A stretch of 64,000 bases of DNA. It comes from Cohaesibacter marisflavi (lineage in GTDB: Bacteria; Pseudomonadota; Alphaproteobacteria; Rhizobiales; Cohaesibacteraceae). Under the pieces are notes generated by a model. It saw only the letters and a program-made list of their open reading frames with translations. It was not told where the DNA came from and searched no databases. Made by a program: the position numbers and the translations under genes. Shown here in pieces: positions 9,384 through 18,045 of the stretch. The stretch is from the NCBI RefSeq assembly GCF_900115225.1, contig NZ_FOVR01000002.1:620001-684000 (forward strand), written 5' to 3'. Position 1 is the first letter of the stretch. Each line of letters starts with the position of its first letter.

Positions 9384-9409
9384 CCTTCTTTTGATTGATT
9401 CAAAGAAGG
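9384..9409 (-). terminator. Hairpin between convergent fixK and hemN
   Basis: Perfect stem CCTTCTTT/AAAGAAGG (9384-9391 with 9402-9409), loop of 10 bases, about 45 bases beyond the hemN stop. No strong T run follows on the minus strand, so termination is a weak inference. Confidence 0.35.
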
Positions 9410-9454
9410 ATGGCTCCCAAACCGGTCGGTGGATCGGGAGCCGGAATTGGGCAT

Positions 9455-10804
9455 CTAGACGGCGACGGAGTGTCTGGCCTTGCCGGTCTGTAGATACGCG
9501 TCGAAGACGGCTGACACCAACCGCACAAGCGGGCGACCCGTTTGTGTTACGTGCACAATGTCTCCTTTGCGCTCGGCGATGCCATCTGCTTCCAGTTCTT
9601 CCAGATGCGGATAGCAGGCACGCAAGGGCGCAAGATCAACATCAAACGCTTCGGCCACAGCAGCCACATCGACCTCATAGGCGGTCATCAGGCTCATGAT
9701 GATCGCGGCGCGTGCCCGGTCATCCTGATCCAGTTCAATACCGCGTGCGATGGGCAGGGTGCCTGCATCAACAGCCCGCTCCCAGCCGCCGAAGTCAGGA
9801 CTGTTCTGGATATAGCCTTGGGGCATCTTGCCGATAGATGATGCGCCAATGCCAATCAGGATCTCGGCTTCATCGGTGGTATAGCCCTGGAAATTGCGCC
9901 GCATGGTGCCTGCGCGGGCCGCCACGGCCAACGGGTCATCCGCCTTGGCAAAATGATCCAGTCCGATTTTTTCATAGCCATTCTGTTCCAGTGCATGGGT
10001 TGCCGCGTCAAACAGCGCAATGCGTTCTTCCGCATCCGGTAGCTTGTCTTCCGGAATGAGGCGCTGATGCTTTTTCATCCATGGCACATGGGCATAGCCA
10101 AACAGTGCCAACCGGGAGGGATCAAGGCTTACGGTCAACGCGACCGCCTCTCGGACGGTCTCCAGCGTCTGGAAGGGCAGTCCATACATCAGATCAAGGT
10201 TGATCTTCTCGATGCCGACGGCCCTCAAAGCGTCCACCGATGCCCTGACCTGCTCATAGGGTTGGACGCGTCCGACCGTTTCCTGCACCTTGAGATCAAA
10301 ATCCTGCACACCGAGGCTGGCGCGCGTAATGCCCGCCAGTTGCAAGGTTTCTGCCAGCTCTGGCGTCACCGTGCGTGGGTCTAGCTCGATGGCATGCTCC
10401 ATATCGTCTATGAAGCTGAAATGTGATCGGACCGCATTCACGACCTTTAGAAAACAATCGTGCGGCAAAATGGATGGTGTGCCGCCACCCCAGTGAATAT
10501 GGCTGACGGGTTGGTTGGCTGGCAGCTTGCTGGCCACGAGCGCCACTTCCTTCACCAGATGATCAGTATAGTCCCGAAGCGGCTTTTCCTGCTTGGTCAC
10601 CTTGGTGTAGCAGCCACAATAATGGCACATGGAATCGCAGAAGGGCACATGCAGATAGAGAGAGATCGGCGTTTGTGGATCAACCGCCTGCAGCCATTGC
10701 TCGTAGGTCTCGGCTCCCACGGCATTGGAAAAATGCGGGGCGGTGGGATAGGAGGTATAACGCGGCACTGAGCGCGTTGCGTATTTCAAGGTCACATTGG
10801 TCAT
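9455..10804 (-). CDS. hemN: Oxygen-independent coproporphyrinogen III dehydrogenase HemN
   Basis: 449 residues, cytoplasmic radical SAM enzyme that converts coproporphyrinogen III to protoporphyrinogen IX without oxygen. The HemN signature PRYTSYPTAPHF is at residues 14-25 and the iron-sulfur motif C56-x3-C60-x2-C63 (HVPFCDSMCHYCGC) follows; SAM-binding GGGTPS is seen next, and HemN-type motifs such as QDFDLKVQETVGRVQ later. ATG at 10804 is chosen over an upstream TTG at 10852 because that TTG lies inside a perfect FixK box and the conserved N-terminus starts just after the ATG. No ribosome site precedes this ATG. Expression under FixK in low oxygen is strongly suggested. Confidence 0.93.
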   Translation of the reverse strand: MTNVTLKYATRSVPRYTSYPTAPHFSNAVGAETYEQWLQAVDPQTPISLYLHVPFCDSMCHYCGCYTKVTKQEKPLRDYTDHLVKEVALVASKLPANQPVSHIHWGGGTPSILPHDCFLKVVNAVRSHFSFIDDMEHAIELDPRTVTPELAETLQLAGITRASLGVQDFDLKVQETVGRVQPYEQVRASVDALRAVGIEKINLDLMYGLPFQTLETVREAVALTVSLDPSRLALFGYAHVPWMKKHQRLIPEDKLPDAEERIALFDAATHALEQNGYEKIGLDHFAKADDPLAVAARAGTMRRNFQGYTTDEAEILIGIGASSIGKMPQGYIQNSPDFGGWERAVDAGTLPIARGIELDQDDRARAAIIMSLMTAYEVDVAAVAEAFDVDLAPLRACYPHLEELEADGIAERKGDIVHVTQTGRPLVRLVSAVFDAYLQTGKARHSVAV

Positions 10805-10838
10805 TGTGGCATTTAGATCTCTGGTCAGGGAAAGTACT

Positions 10839-10852
10839 TTGAGCCTTGTCAA
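10839..10852 (-). promoter_or_regulatory. FixK box upstream of hemN
   Basis: TTGAGCCTTGTCAA, a perfect TTGA-N6-TCAA palindrome. Its centre is 41.5 bases from the hemN ATG. On the minus strand CTAAAT (10816-10811) lies where a -10 element would be for a class II activated promoter. Confidence 0.85.
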
Positions 10853-10947
10853 TTCTTACCAAATTGTCATCACAGGCTTTCGTATAGAGTCAGACGGCGA
10901 GGCAGACGTCGGCTTCGGTCAAAACAGCTTTGCGCGGCAACGCGGGA

Positions 10948-12123
10948 CTATTGGTTCAAGATAGCACTTGTCGTTTTCACTACAAGGGTCAATGGCAAGG
11001 TGGCTGTGTCGACGACAACATCGGAGAAGGTCTGGGTTTGCCCCGGCGCGTTGAGGAATACCTGCTGGTTGCTTGCTGTCATGCCCTTGAGCAGCGCAAC
11101 GAGGCTGGGTGAGGTAACAGCCGTCATATGGTTCATACCGTCTCCACCGGTAAATTCGGACACGTCGATCACCGTGATGCCTTCCCGGCGGATCTTGGTT
11201 TCATCGATATTGTTGCCAACCCTGTTCCGGTCACCTGCAAGGAAACTGGAGAGTTGCAACGCCCTGTCTTTTTGTGAAGCAAAAATGGCAAATTCTCTCG
11301 GCAGCACCTTGATGGCACTTAGCTGTGCATTGAACACATCGATGTCCAGATCCGGCGAAATCAGAATGATGGAATGGATCTTGGAGGGCAGGGCGCCATG
11401 ATTGGCCAGTGCTATCTGCCGCAGGGTTTCCATCAGCAATTCCGAACCCAGAGAATGGGCAATTAAGACGATGTCATCAAGCTGCGAGGAAGCCATTAAT
11501 TTGATCACTGAGGCCAGTTGATCGCGTGATGTCTTCACGCTGTCTCGATCATAAATATAAAGGCCCGCTTCGCCAGCGGATGGCCAGCTAAACAGCGTCA
11601 ACGGCATGGCCAGATCAAAATCGTGGCGCAACTGAGCAGCGCGATAGAGGCTTTCGGAAAAATCGGTGTTATAGCCATGCACGAACAAGGCGGCCGAACG
11701 AGGGGCGTTTTCCAGTTTAGCGCTGGCCTCAGCAGCCATTGTGCCAAGTCGGGCCTGATAGGCTTTGGGATCATCGAATGGATCAACCGAGGCGACGGCA
11801 AAATGACGCTTGGGATCAGGCTTGTTGCGCGGCCATTCTATCTGTCCCACCTTGTGACTTTTGGGAATGGATACCTGATAGGAGGCCAAGTGCAATTTAG
11901 CATCACGATCGCCACTATAGTCAGCATTCTGCATCGGTGAGCGACTGGTTGCGACCAGAACCGGCTCGATGCTCTGGACATCCGTGGGCGATGGCGTGAA
12001 TTTGACGCCCGTTGGCGTGGAGCAGGCAGCAAGAAGCGCTGTGGCAAAAACAATGGCCACACCACGATGCGCGCTGATCATGCGCGGCATCCGGGGCTGA
12101 ATTTGGCTCCAAATGATTTTCAT
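10948..12123 (-). CDS. Alpha/beta hydrolase lipoprotein (DUF900 family)
   Basis: 391 residues. An N-terminal signal with lipobox LLAAC places the acylated cysteine at residue 34, so the protein is probably membrane-anchored on the periplasmic side. The hydrolase core shows AALFVHGYNTDFSESLYR (oxyanion-loop region), LFSWPSAG, and nucleophile motif AHSLG in LIAHSLGSELLMETL; this set is typical of DUF900 proteins of unknown substrate. The long positively charged N-region means the real start may be one of the Met codons at residues 12 or 15. It follows hemN upstream on the same strand, but the hemN FixK box separates them, so co-expression is not implied. Confidence 0.8.
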   Translation of the reverse strand: MKIIWSQIQPRMPRMISAHRGVAIVFATALLAACSTPTGVKFTPSPTDVQSIEPVLVATSRSPMQNADYSGDRDAKLHLASYQVSIPKSHKVGQIEWPRNKPDPKRHFAVASVDPFDDPKAYQARLGTMAAEASAKLENAPRSAALFVHGYNTDFSESLYRAAQLRHDFDLAMPLTLFSWPSAGEAGLYIYDRDSVKTSRDQLASVIKLMASSQLDDIVLIAHSLGSELLMETLRQIALANHGALPSKIHSIILISPDLDIDVFNAQLSAIKVLPREFAIFASQKDRALQLSSFLAGDRNRVGNNIDETKIRREGITVIDVSEFTGGDGMNHMTAVTSPSLVALLKGMTASNQQVFLNAPGQTQTFSDVVVDTATLPLTLVVKTTSAILNQ

Positions 12124-12521
12124 GGGTGTTCTTGCTCTTTATCTGTCAACGCAACCTGCGAGTGGTGCAGGCTCGATATTTAGCAGTTTTTGCGCCAATA
12201 GCAAAGCGGGCGAATTCTGCCAGCTTGTGCAATGGATATAGCACGGGGTGTGTGGCGCCCTTATGTCGGCTCGGACCATAAACCTGTCTTGACGGGGGCT
12301 GCCCTTCCGGGCGGATTGCAGGGACTGACAGCTTGCCAAGAGAATATAGGGATGCTACCTGATAATGCCCCGCTTGCCTTGGTCCCTCCAGGTTGGTACA
12401 GCACATCAAAGCCCAGTATTTATCTCTCTATTGCCAACGCTCCAGCCGGGTCGGCCGCTTCTGGTCGGCATAGTGATCTGGCTCTTTTACTCCCCTGATA
12501 TCCTGTTTGCGGTGATCGCCA
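12124..12521. other. Intergenic region between hydrolase and AbrB-family genes
   Basis: 398 bases between divergent genes. Several short overlapping open frames are present on both strands but none has a ribosome site or a recognisable product. I see no FixK box, hairpin or repeat here. Confidence 0.5.
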
Positions 12522-13643
12522 ATGCCTTCGGAAAAAGATGACAAAGCTTCAAGCAAGGGAGGCGTGCACGGATTGGGCAAAGGCTTTGGCACAAAGGTGC
12601 TTCATGTCATCGGACTCTATCTGATTGCAATGGCAGGGGGCGCGCTTGCTCATTGGGTGCAGTTTCCTGCCGCCTGGCTGACCGGTTCTCTTCTGGCTGT
12701 CGCCATCACGTCGTTGGCGGGGGTACATCTGAACCTTCCAACACTTTTGCGGGATCTGGGCTTCGCGCAAGTGGGGCTCATTCTCGGGTCCGGCTTTTCT
12801 CCCGAAATGCTGCATGCCATCGCCGCCTGGCCCCTCAGCATTCTCATGCTGGCCGTGACTGTGGTGGTCATTGCGGCCTCGGCCTACTGGGTCTTGCGCA
12901 AGGTGGGCGGATGGGACCATGCCACGGCCCTCTTTTCCTCGCTGCCCGGGGCGCTCAGCTACATCATGGTCATCGCCGAAGAATCCAAAGCAGACATGAC
13001 CAGGGTGGCAATCGCCCAGAGCTTGCGCGTGTTTGTGCTGGTCTCGATTCTGCCAATCATTCTGATGCCCTTTACCGATGGCGTGACCAGTCGCGTGACC
13101 GCAGATACCGTGACGCTTGATGTCTTGCATTTGGCAATGATGGTGGCAGGCGTCGCATTGCTGGTGCCCATCATGCTGCGTTTGCGCGTTCCTTCAGGCC
13201 TCATGTTGTCAGGCATTGCCGTTTCGGGAACGCTCTATCTGACAGGTTTTTATCATGAGCCTTTTCCGAACTGGTTCACCATACCGGGCTATCTGACCGT
13301 CGGCATCAATATCGGCGGACGCTTTGCTGCCATTTCTGTCAGGGATCTTGTCCGCTTGTCGGGTATCTCTATGTTATCCTTGATGGTTTCCGCTGGCGTT
13401 TCGGGGGCGGCGGCTGTTCTGTGCGCCACTTTGCTCGATTTCCCCATGGGGCAGGTGATCCTTGCCTTCGCGCCGGGTGGGTTTGACACGATGGTGCTGC
13501 TATCTTTCCTGATCAATCTCAACCCAGCCTATGTCACCGGTCACCATCTGGTGCGCTATCTCGGGTTGGTCTTGCTCACCCCGATGATTACCTCGCGCCT
13601 GACCCGATCAAAGCGGGCAAAAGACGACCGGATCCATCCGTGA
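12522..13643 (+). CDS. AbrB-family integral membrane protein (COG3180)
   Basis: 373 residues, strongly hydrophobic, about ten membrane segments arranged as two similar halves; each half has a conserved glycine-rich turn (for example QVGLILGSGFSPEML in the first, and the related TVGINIGGRFAAISV in the second). This is the Gram-negative AbrB duplication family (PF05145), often mislabelled ammonia monooxygenase or transition-state regulator; it is a membrane protein of uncertain transport function. The first ~20 residues are polar and poorly conserved, so the start is less certain. A weak hairpin AACGCA/TGCGTT overlaps and follows the stop codon. Confidence 0.82.
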   Translation: MPSEKDDKASSKGGVHGLGKGFGTKVLHVIGLYLIAMAGGALAHWVQFPAAWLTGSLLAVAITSLAGVHLNLPTLLRDLGFAQVGLILGSGFSPEMLHAIAAWPLSILMLAVTVVVIAASAYWVLRKVGGWDHATALFSSLPGALSYIMVIAEESKADMTRVAIAQSLRVFVLVSILPIILMPFTDGVTSRVTADTVTLDVLHLAMMVAGVALLVPIMLRLRVPSGLMLSGIAVSGTLYLTGFYHEPFPNWFTIPGYLTVGINIGGRFAAISVRDLVRLSGISMLSLMVSAGVSGAAAVLCATLLDFPMGQVILAFAPGGFDTMVLLSFLINLNPAYVTGHHLVRYLGLVLLTPMITSRLTRSKRAKDDRIHP

Positions 13644-14160
13644 ACGCAGGTGATTGCGTTTAAAAGAAGTATTTTATCTGCTGTTTATCTATTTGAGACT
13701 AAACGGAAATCGTGATTCTACATAAGTCTTTAGAGGCGCGTGGCGGGGCAATTTTCTCTGTATAGACAAAATCGCTTGGTCAGCCTTTGGGATATCCGTG
13801 TATAAAGTGCATCGGGCATGAATATTTTTGTGCCACTTAAGCAGCATGCGACCATAGAGATCTGGATCAGGGTGGAACATTAAGGCATTGTAATGATTGG
13901 CAGATATGCTGATTTTGCAGATCTGTAAGTCTTTTGACTGCGACAACCAGTCGCACAATCGATAGGGTGCCCCCCCTTTTCGTTGACATGAGTCAAAGCG
14001 TAAAAATAGGGCGATCCCTAGGGTTTCTGGACCCGTTTGGGGGAAGTGTGCTCAAAGATCAACCTGAAATTGTCGGCATCCGGGTGTCGATAGGGTGACT
14101 TTACAATGGTGCTGTAGCCCGACTTCATGGGGAGGTTCGGGCCACAGATGGGACTGAAAG
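13644..14160. other. ccoN upstream region
   Basis: 517 bases. It holds the FixK box at 13983-13996 and a predicted leader of about 130 bases before ccoN. An 89-codon open frame on the minus strand (13689-13958) ends short of the box, but it has no convincing ribosome site or homology I recognise, so I do not call it a gene. Confidence 0.55.
13983..13996 (+). promoter_or_regulatory. FixK box upstream of ccoNOQP
   Basis: TTGACATGAGTCAA, a perfect TTGA-N6-TCAA site 165 bases before the ccoN ATG. CTAGGG at 14018-14023 sits 22 bases beyond the box, matching the spacing of CTARR elements after the hemN and hemA boxes. A class II start site would be near 14031. Confidence 0.88.
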
Positions 14161-15792
14161 ATGGCTCACACAGCGAAACGACTTTCTTTAGAAGAAGGCC
14201 TGTTTGCAGGATTCCTGACTGCATTGGCTTTCATTTGCCTCGTTATCGCCGGCAAAGCGGTAGATGGCGTCATGGCATTTCACGCAGGGCTCGGATTGCT
14301 GTTCTCGGCAATCGGGGTTTTCCTGATTTTCAATTCATACTTCAAGCGTCCTGCGGATGCCGTGGAGAGCGGATATAACCTAGGACCGATCAAATTCGGT
14401 GCCGTTGCCGCCGTCTTCTGGGGTATCGCAGGGTTTCTTGTCGGCGACATCATCGCCTGGCAGTTGACCTTCCCGATCCTGAACTTCGATCTGGAATGGA
14501 CCAGCTTCGGCCGTTTGCGTCCGCTGCATACGTCTGCAGTGATTTTCGCTTTCGGTGGCAACGTGCTGCTTGCGACATCCTTCTATGTCGTGCAGCGCAC
14601 CAGCCACGCGCGGCTGCCGGGGCGTGTTGCGCCATGGTTCGTTATTCTTGGCTATAACGCCTTCATCGTGATTGCCGGGACCGGCTATCTTTTTGGCGCG
14701 ACCCAGTCCAAGGAATATGCCGAACCGGAATGGTATGCAGACCTTTGGCTGACCATCGTATGGGTGGCCTATCTGCTTGTCTTTCTGGCAACCCTCTGGC
14801 GACGCAAGGAACCCCACATCTATGTGGCAAACTGGTTCTATCTTGCCTTTATCGTCACCATTGCCATGCTGCATATCGGTAACAACCTGTCGATCCCCGT
14901 TTCCATCTTCGGCATCAAATCCTATCAGGTCTTCTCCGGCGTGCAGGATGCGATGGTGCAGTGGTGGTATGGCCATAACGCAGTGGGCTTCTTCCTGACG
15001 GCAGGCTTCCTGGCCATCATGTATTATTTCATCCCCAAACGTGCAGAGCGCCCGGTTTATTCCTACCGGTTGTCCATCGTGCACTTCTGGGCGCTGATCT
15101 TTATCTACATCTGGGCTGGCCCGCACCATCTGCACTATACGGCTCTGCCGGATTGGGCGCAGACGCTGGGCATGACCTTCTCGGTCATTCTCTGGATGCC
15201 GTCCTGGGGTGGCATGATCAACGGTCTGATGACGCTTTCGGGCGCATGGGACAAGCTGCGCACTGACCCGGTTCTGCGCATGATGGTTGTTTCCGTTGCT
15301 TTCTATGGCATGTCGACCTTCGAAGGGCCACTGATGTCTGTCAAGTCCGTGAACTCCCTCTCGCACTATACCGATTGGACCATCGGTCACGTGCATTCAG
15401 GCGCTCTGGGCTGGGTTGGCTACATCTCGTTTGGCGCAATCTACTGCCTCATCCCGTGGCTTTGGAACCGCAAGAGCCTTTATTCAACCAAGCTGGTTGA
15501 ATGGCACTTCTGGATTTCCACGCTGGGTATCGTGCTCTACATCACCTCGATGTGGGTATCCGGTATCATGCAGGGCCTGATGTGGCGTGCTTATGACAAG
15601 CTCGGCTTCCTTGAATATTCCTTCATCGAAACCGTAGAAGCCATGCACCCCTTCTATATGATCCGTGCAATTGGTGGCCTTCTCTTCGTCACCGGCGCCG
15701 TGATCATGGCCTATAATATCTGGATGACCATTCGCGCGGGCGAGAAAGCGGAACAAGATGCCGCCGATCCTGCGCTGGTACCGGCAGAATAA
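14161..15792 (+). CDS. ccoN: cbb3-type cytochrome c oxidase subunit I (CcoN/FixN)
   Basis: 543 residues with about 12-14 membrane segments; the catalytic heme-copper subunit of the high-affinity oxidase in the inner membrane. Family motifs are visible: [17 protein letters not shown] (low-spin heme His), [17 protein letters not shown] (CuB His of the WWYGHN motif), [16 protein letters not shown] (CuB His pair), and [18 protein letters not shown] (heme His residues). Length is normal. It opens the ccoNOQP operon and lies 12 bases before ccoO. A FixK box upstream supports induction at low oxygen. Confidence 0.97.
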   Translation: MAHTAKRLSLEEGLFAGFLTALAFICLVIAGKAVDGVMAFHAGLGLLFSAIGVFLIFNSYFKRPADAVESGYNLGPIKFGAVAAVFWGIAGFLVGDIIAWQLTFPILNFDLEWTSFGRLRPLHTSAVIFAFGGNVLLATSFYVVQRTSHARLPGRVAPWFVILGYNAFIVIAGTGYLFGATQSKEYAEPEWYADLWLTIVWVAYLLVFLATLWRRKEPHIYVANWFYLAFIVTIAMLHIGNNLSIPVSIFGIKSYQVFSGVQDAMVQWWYGHNAVGFFLTAGFLAIMYYFIPKRAERPVYSYRLSIVHFWALIFIYIWAGPHHLHYTALPDWAQTLGMTFSVILWMPSWGGMINGLMTLSGAWDKLRTDPVLRMMVVSVAFYGMSTFEGPLMSVKSVNSLSHYTDWTIGHVHSGALGWVGYISFGAIYCLIPWLWNRKSLYSTKLVEWHFWISTLGIVLYITSMWVSGIMQGLMWRAYDKLGFLEYSFIETVEAMHPFYMIRAIGGLLFVTGAVIMAYNIWMTIRAGEKAEQDAADPALVPAE

Positions 15793-15804
15793 GGAGCGTT
15801 TGGC

Positions 15805-16563
15805 ATGTCTTTGATGAATAAACACGGCATTCTCGAACGCCACTCCATGCTTCTGCTCGTTGGCATCCTGATTGTGGTTGCCATCGGTGGTATGGTCGAG
15901 ATCATCCCGCTCTTCTATCTCAAGAGCACCATCGAGAAGGTTGAGGGCATGCGCCCTTATACCCCGCTCGAACTCGCTGGCCGCAACATCTATATCCGCG
16001 AAGGCTGCTATCTGTGTCACTCACAGATGATCCGCCCGATGCGCGACGAAATCGAGCGTTACGGCCATTATTCTCTCGCAGCCGAGTCCATGTACGATCA
16101 CCCATTCCAGTGGGGCTCAAAGCGTACTGGTCCTGATCTCGCGCGCGTGGGCAACAAATATTCTGATCTGTGGCACGTCAATCACCTGACAGATCCGCGT
16201 TCGGTCGTTCCCGAATCCGTCATGCCCGGCTATCCATTCCTGGCCAAGACGGATCTCAAGGTGCCTGACATTTCTGCTGACCTGAAGGTCAACAGGATTG
16301 TGGGTGTGCCTTACACCGACGAACAGATCGCCAATGCCAAGGCCGATATGATGGCTCAGGCAAATCCTGATGACGACAATGTCGACGACTTCCTCGATCG
16401 CTATACCCAGACTCTGGGGGAAGAGGACAGAGAACCGACCATTCGGGATTTCGATGGCAATCCGGACCGGGTGACGGAAATGGACGCGCTTGTTGCCTAT
16501 TTGCAGATGCTTGGCACCTTGGTCGATTTCTCGATCTATGATGACAAGGCGGACCTTCGCTAG
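15805..16563 (+). CDS. ccoO: cbb3-type cytochrome c oxidase subunit II (CcoO/FixO)
   Basis: 252 residues. One N-terminal membrane anchor (about 16-40), then a periplasmic mono-heme cytochrome c domain with C68-x2-C71-H72 in [14 protein letters not shown]; the distal Met candidates are in MPGYPFL. It passes electrons from CcoP to CcoN. The loop rich in Asp between residues 180 and 215 is characteristic of CcoO. It is translated immediately after ccoN and 11 bases ahead of ccoQ. Confidence 0.97.
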   Translation: MSLMNKHGILERHSMLLLVGILIVVAIGGMVEIIPLFYLKSTIEKVEGMRPYTPLELAGRNIYIREGCYLCHSQMIRPMRDEIERYGHYSLAAESMYDHPFQWGSKRTGPDLARVGNKYSDLWHVNHLTDPRSVVPESVMPGYPFLAKTDLKVPDISADLKVNRIVGVPYTDEQIANAKADMMAQANPDDDNVDDFLDRYTQTLGEEDREPTIRDFDGNPDRVTEMDALVAYLQMLGTLVDFSIYDDKADLR

Positions 16564-16574
16564 GGAGCAGGCTC

Positions 16575-16727
16575 ATGTCGACCTATGAAACTTTGGCTAA
16601 CTTCGCGCAGACCTGGGGCTTGCTCTATTTCGTGCTGATTTTTGCTGGTGTGCTGGTTTATACCTTCTGGCCCACCAACAAGAAGCGGTTCGATGATGCA
16701 GCCCGGATGCCACTGCGGGAGGACTGA
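16575..16727 (+). CDS. ccoQ: cbb3-type oxidase small subunit CcoQ/FixQ
   Basis: A 50-residue protein: one membrane helix (about 15-32, GLLYFVLIFAGVLVYTFW) and a short charged cytoplasmic tail ending DAARMPLRED. The motif FWPTNKKRFDDAA is typical of CcoQ, which stabilises the oxidase. It sits between ccoO (11 bases) and ccoP (2 bases), as in all ccoNOQP operons, which is the main support for so short a gene. Confidence 0.92.
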   Translation: MSTYETLANFAQTWGLLYFVLIFAGVLVYTFWPTNKKRFDDAARMPLRED

Positions 16728-16729
16728 GA

Positions 16730-17605
16730 ATGAGTGACCACAAAAAAGAAATAGACCACATTACCGGGGTAGAAACGACCGGTCATGAATGGGATGGCCT
16801 GAAGGAACTCAACAACCCGCTGCCGCGCTGGTGGCTGTGGACCTGGTATGCCTGTATCGTCTGGGCGATTGGCTATTGGGTGTTGTTTCCGGCTTGGCCA
16901 ATGGTATCCAGCTACACCAAGGGGTATCTGGGCCATACAAACCGTGAAGACGGCATCAAGGCTTATGAAAGCCTGATTGCTCAGCGTATGGAGCAGGGTG
17001 CTGGCCTGCAGACCGCATCCGTCGAGGAAATCCTCGGCAATGACGACCTGCGTCAGTTCGCCGTTGCGCAAGGGTCTGCGGCCTTTGGTGACAACTGTGC
17101 GGCTTGCCATGGATCTGGCGCAGCCGGAGCCACGGGTTACCCGAACCTGCTCGACGACGATTGGCTCTGGGGTGGTACCATCGAGGATATCCATACGACC
17201 TTGCTCTATGGCATCCGCTCTACCCATGAGGATACCAGACTGAACAACATGACCGCATTTGGTCGTGACGAGATTCTGGAATCAGACGAGATCGAAACGC
17301 TGGCAGATTATGTCCTGTCCATTTCCGGTCAGGAGCCTTCTGAAGGCGCCGATCTGGAAGCAGGGGCAACCCTGTTTGCAGACAATTGTACCTCCTGTCA
17401 TGGTGAAGATGCCAAGGGTATGCAGGAACTGGGGGCGCCCAACTTGACAGATGCCATCTGGCTTTATGGTGGAGATCGGGAGACAATCATCGAAACCATC
17501 ACCAATGGTCGCCAGGGCGTCATGCCGAGCTGGGAAGCGCGTCTTGACCCGGTAACGATCAAATCGCTCGCGGTTTATGTGCATACCCGTGGTGGTGGCC
17601 AGTAA
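16730..17605 (+). CDS. ccoP: cbb3-type cytochrome c oxidase subunit III (CcoP/FixP)
   Basis: 291 residues. An N-terminal region with DGLKELNNPLPRWW followed by one membrane helix (about 36-58), then two periplasmic cytochrome c domains with heme sites C123-x2-C126-H127 (NCAACHG) and C220-x2-C223-H224 (NCTSCHG). Each is followed by its Met ligand region, including NGRQGVMPSW in the second. It accepts electrons from soluble or membrane cytochrome c and passes them to CcoO. Last gene of the operon. Confidence 0.97.
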   Translation: MSDHKKEIDHITGVETTGHEWDGLKELNNPLPRWWLWTWYACIVWAIGYWVLFPAWPMVSSYTKGYLGHTNREDGIKAYESLIAQRMEQGAGLQTASVEEILGNDDLRQFAVAQGSAAFGDNCAACHGSGAAGATGYPNLLDDDWLWGGTIEDIHTTLLYGIRSTHEDTRLNNMTAFGRDEILESDEIETLADYVLSISGQEPSEGADLEAGATLFADNCTSCHGEDAKGMQELGAPNLTDAIWLYGGDRETIIETITNGRQGVMPSWEARLDPVTIKSLAVYVHTRGGGQ

Positions 17606-18045
17606 GCAGCTTATGCATCAGGGGCGGGGAAGGCGTATGCTTTCTCCGCTTCTTCTCTGGTCGAGGCTATATGTCTCGACGTGGTTTCGATTTGGCGTGA
17701 AGATGATTGCGTCAATATGTCTCAGTAAAATTCCTAAAAATCGACGCCGCTCTTCTGTAAACAGGAATGACTGGCGATTTTTTTGACCCAATACTGGTAA
17801 ATAATATGCGGATTACTGCGAGCTCGTCAGACTAGAAAGTTTGCTTGCAGTATTGCGCCGCCATTTCGGACGGCGGTAAAGAATTGGAGAGTTTTTCCTG
17901 AGACTCTTGCTACACCTATGCTCAGGAACATGTTGCCTCAAGTCCTTCCACTTGTGGGCAATCGGGATGATCAAGAGAGGACACCGGCTTTACTGGGCTG
18001 GATCGTGATGCGATCATCTTAGGGACCATTTCGAGGAGACGATAG
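17606..18045. other. ccoP-ccoG intergenic region
   Basis: 440 bases with no gene and no TTGA-N6-TCAA box. Two inverted repeats stand out: CCGCC/GGCGG at 17858-17876, and perfect 8-base arms TTCCTGAG/CTCAGGAA at 17895-17902 and 17921-17928 with an 18-base spacer. The second may be an operator; the first may act as an RNA hairpin. A run of T followed by TTGACC near 17780 could be a -35 element. Confidence 0.5.

Noticed and set aside
9391-9404. TTGATTGATTCAA as a FixK box between fixK and hemN
   Set aside because: The spacer is five bases instead of six and the sequence is the loop of a hairpin between two 3' ends, not a promoter.
12232-12498. 88-codon plus-strand frame before the AbrB-family gene
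   Set aside because: No ribosome site and no recognisable product.
13689-13958. 89-codon minus-strand frame upstream of ccoN
   Set aside because: No ribosome site, no homology recognised, and it would begin within 30 bases of the FixK box; more likely random in AT-rich DNA.
14380-15396. 338-codon open frame antisense to ccoN
   Set aside because: Shadow of a well-defined oxidase subunit gene; no motif or start signal.
17706-17716. ATTGCGTCAAT upstream of ccoG, also found inverted upstream of bfr near 59018
   Set aside because: An 11-base match in two places in 64 kb is within reach of chance, and its position relative to the two starts differs.
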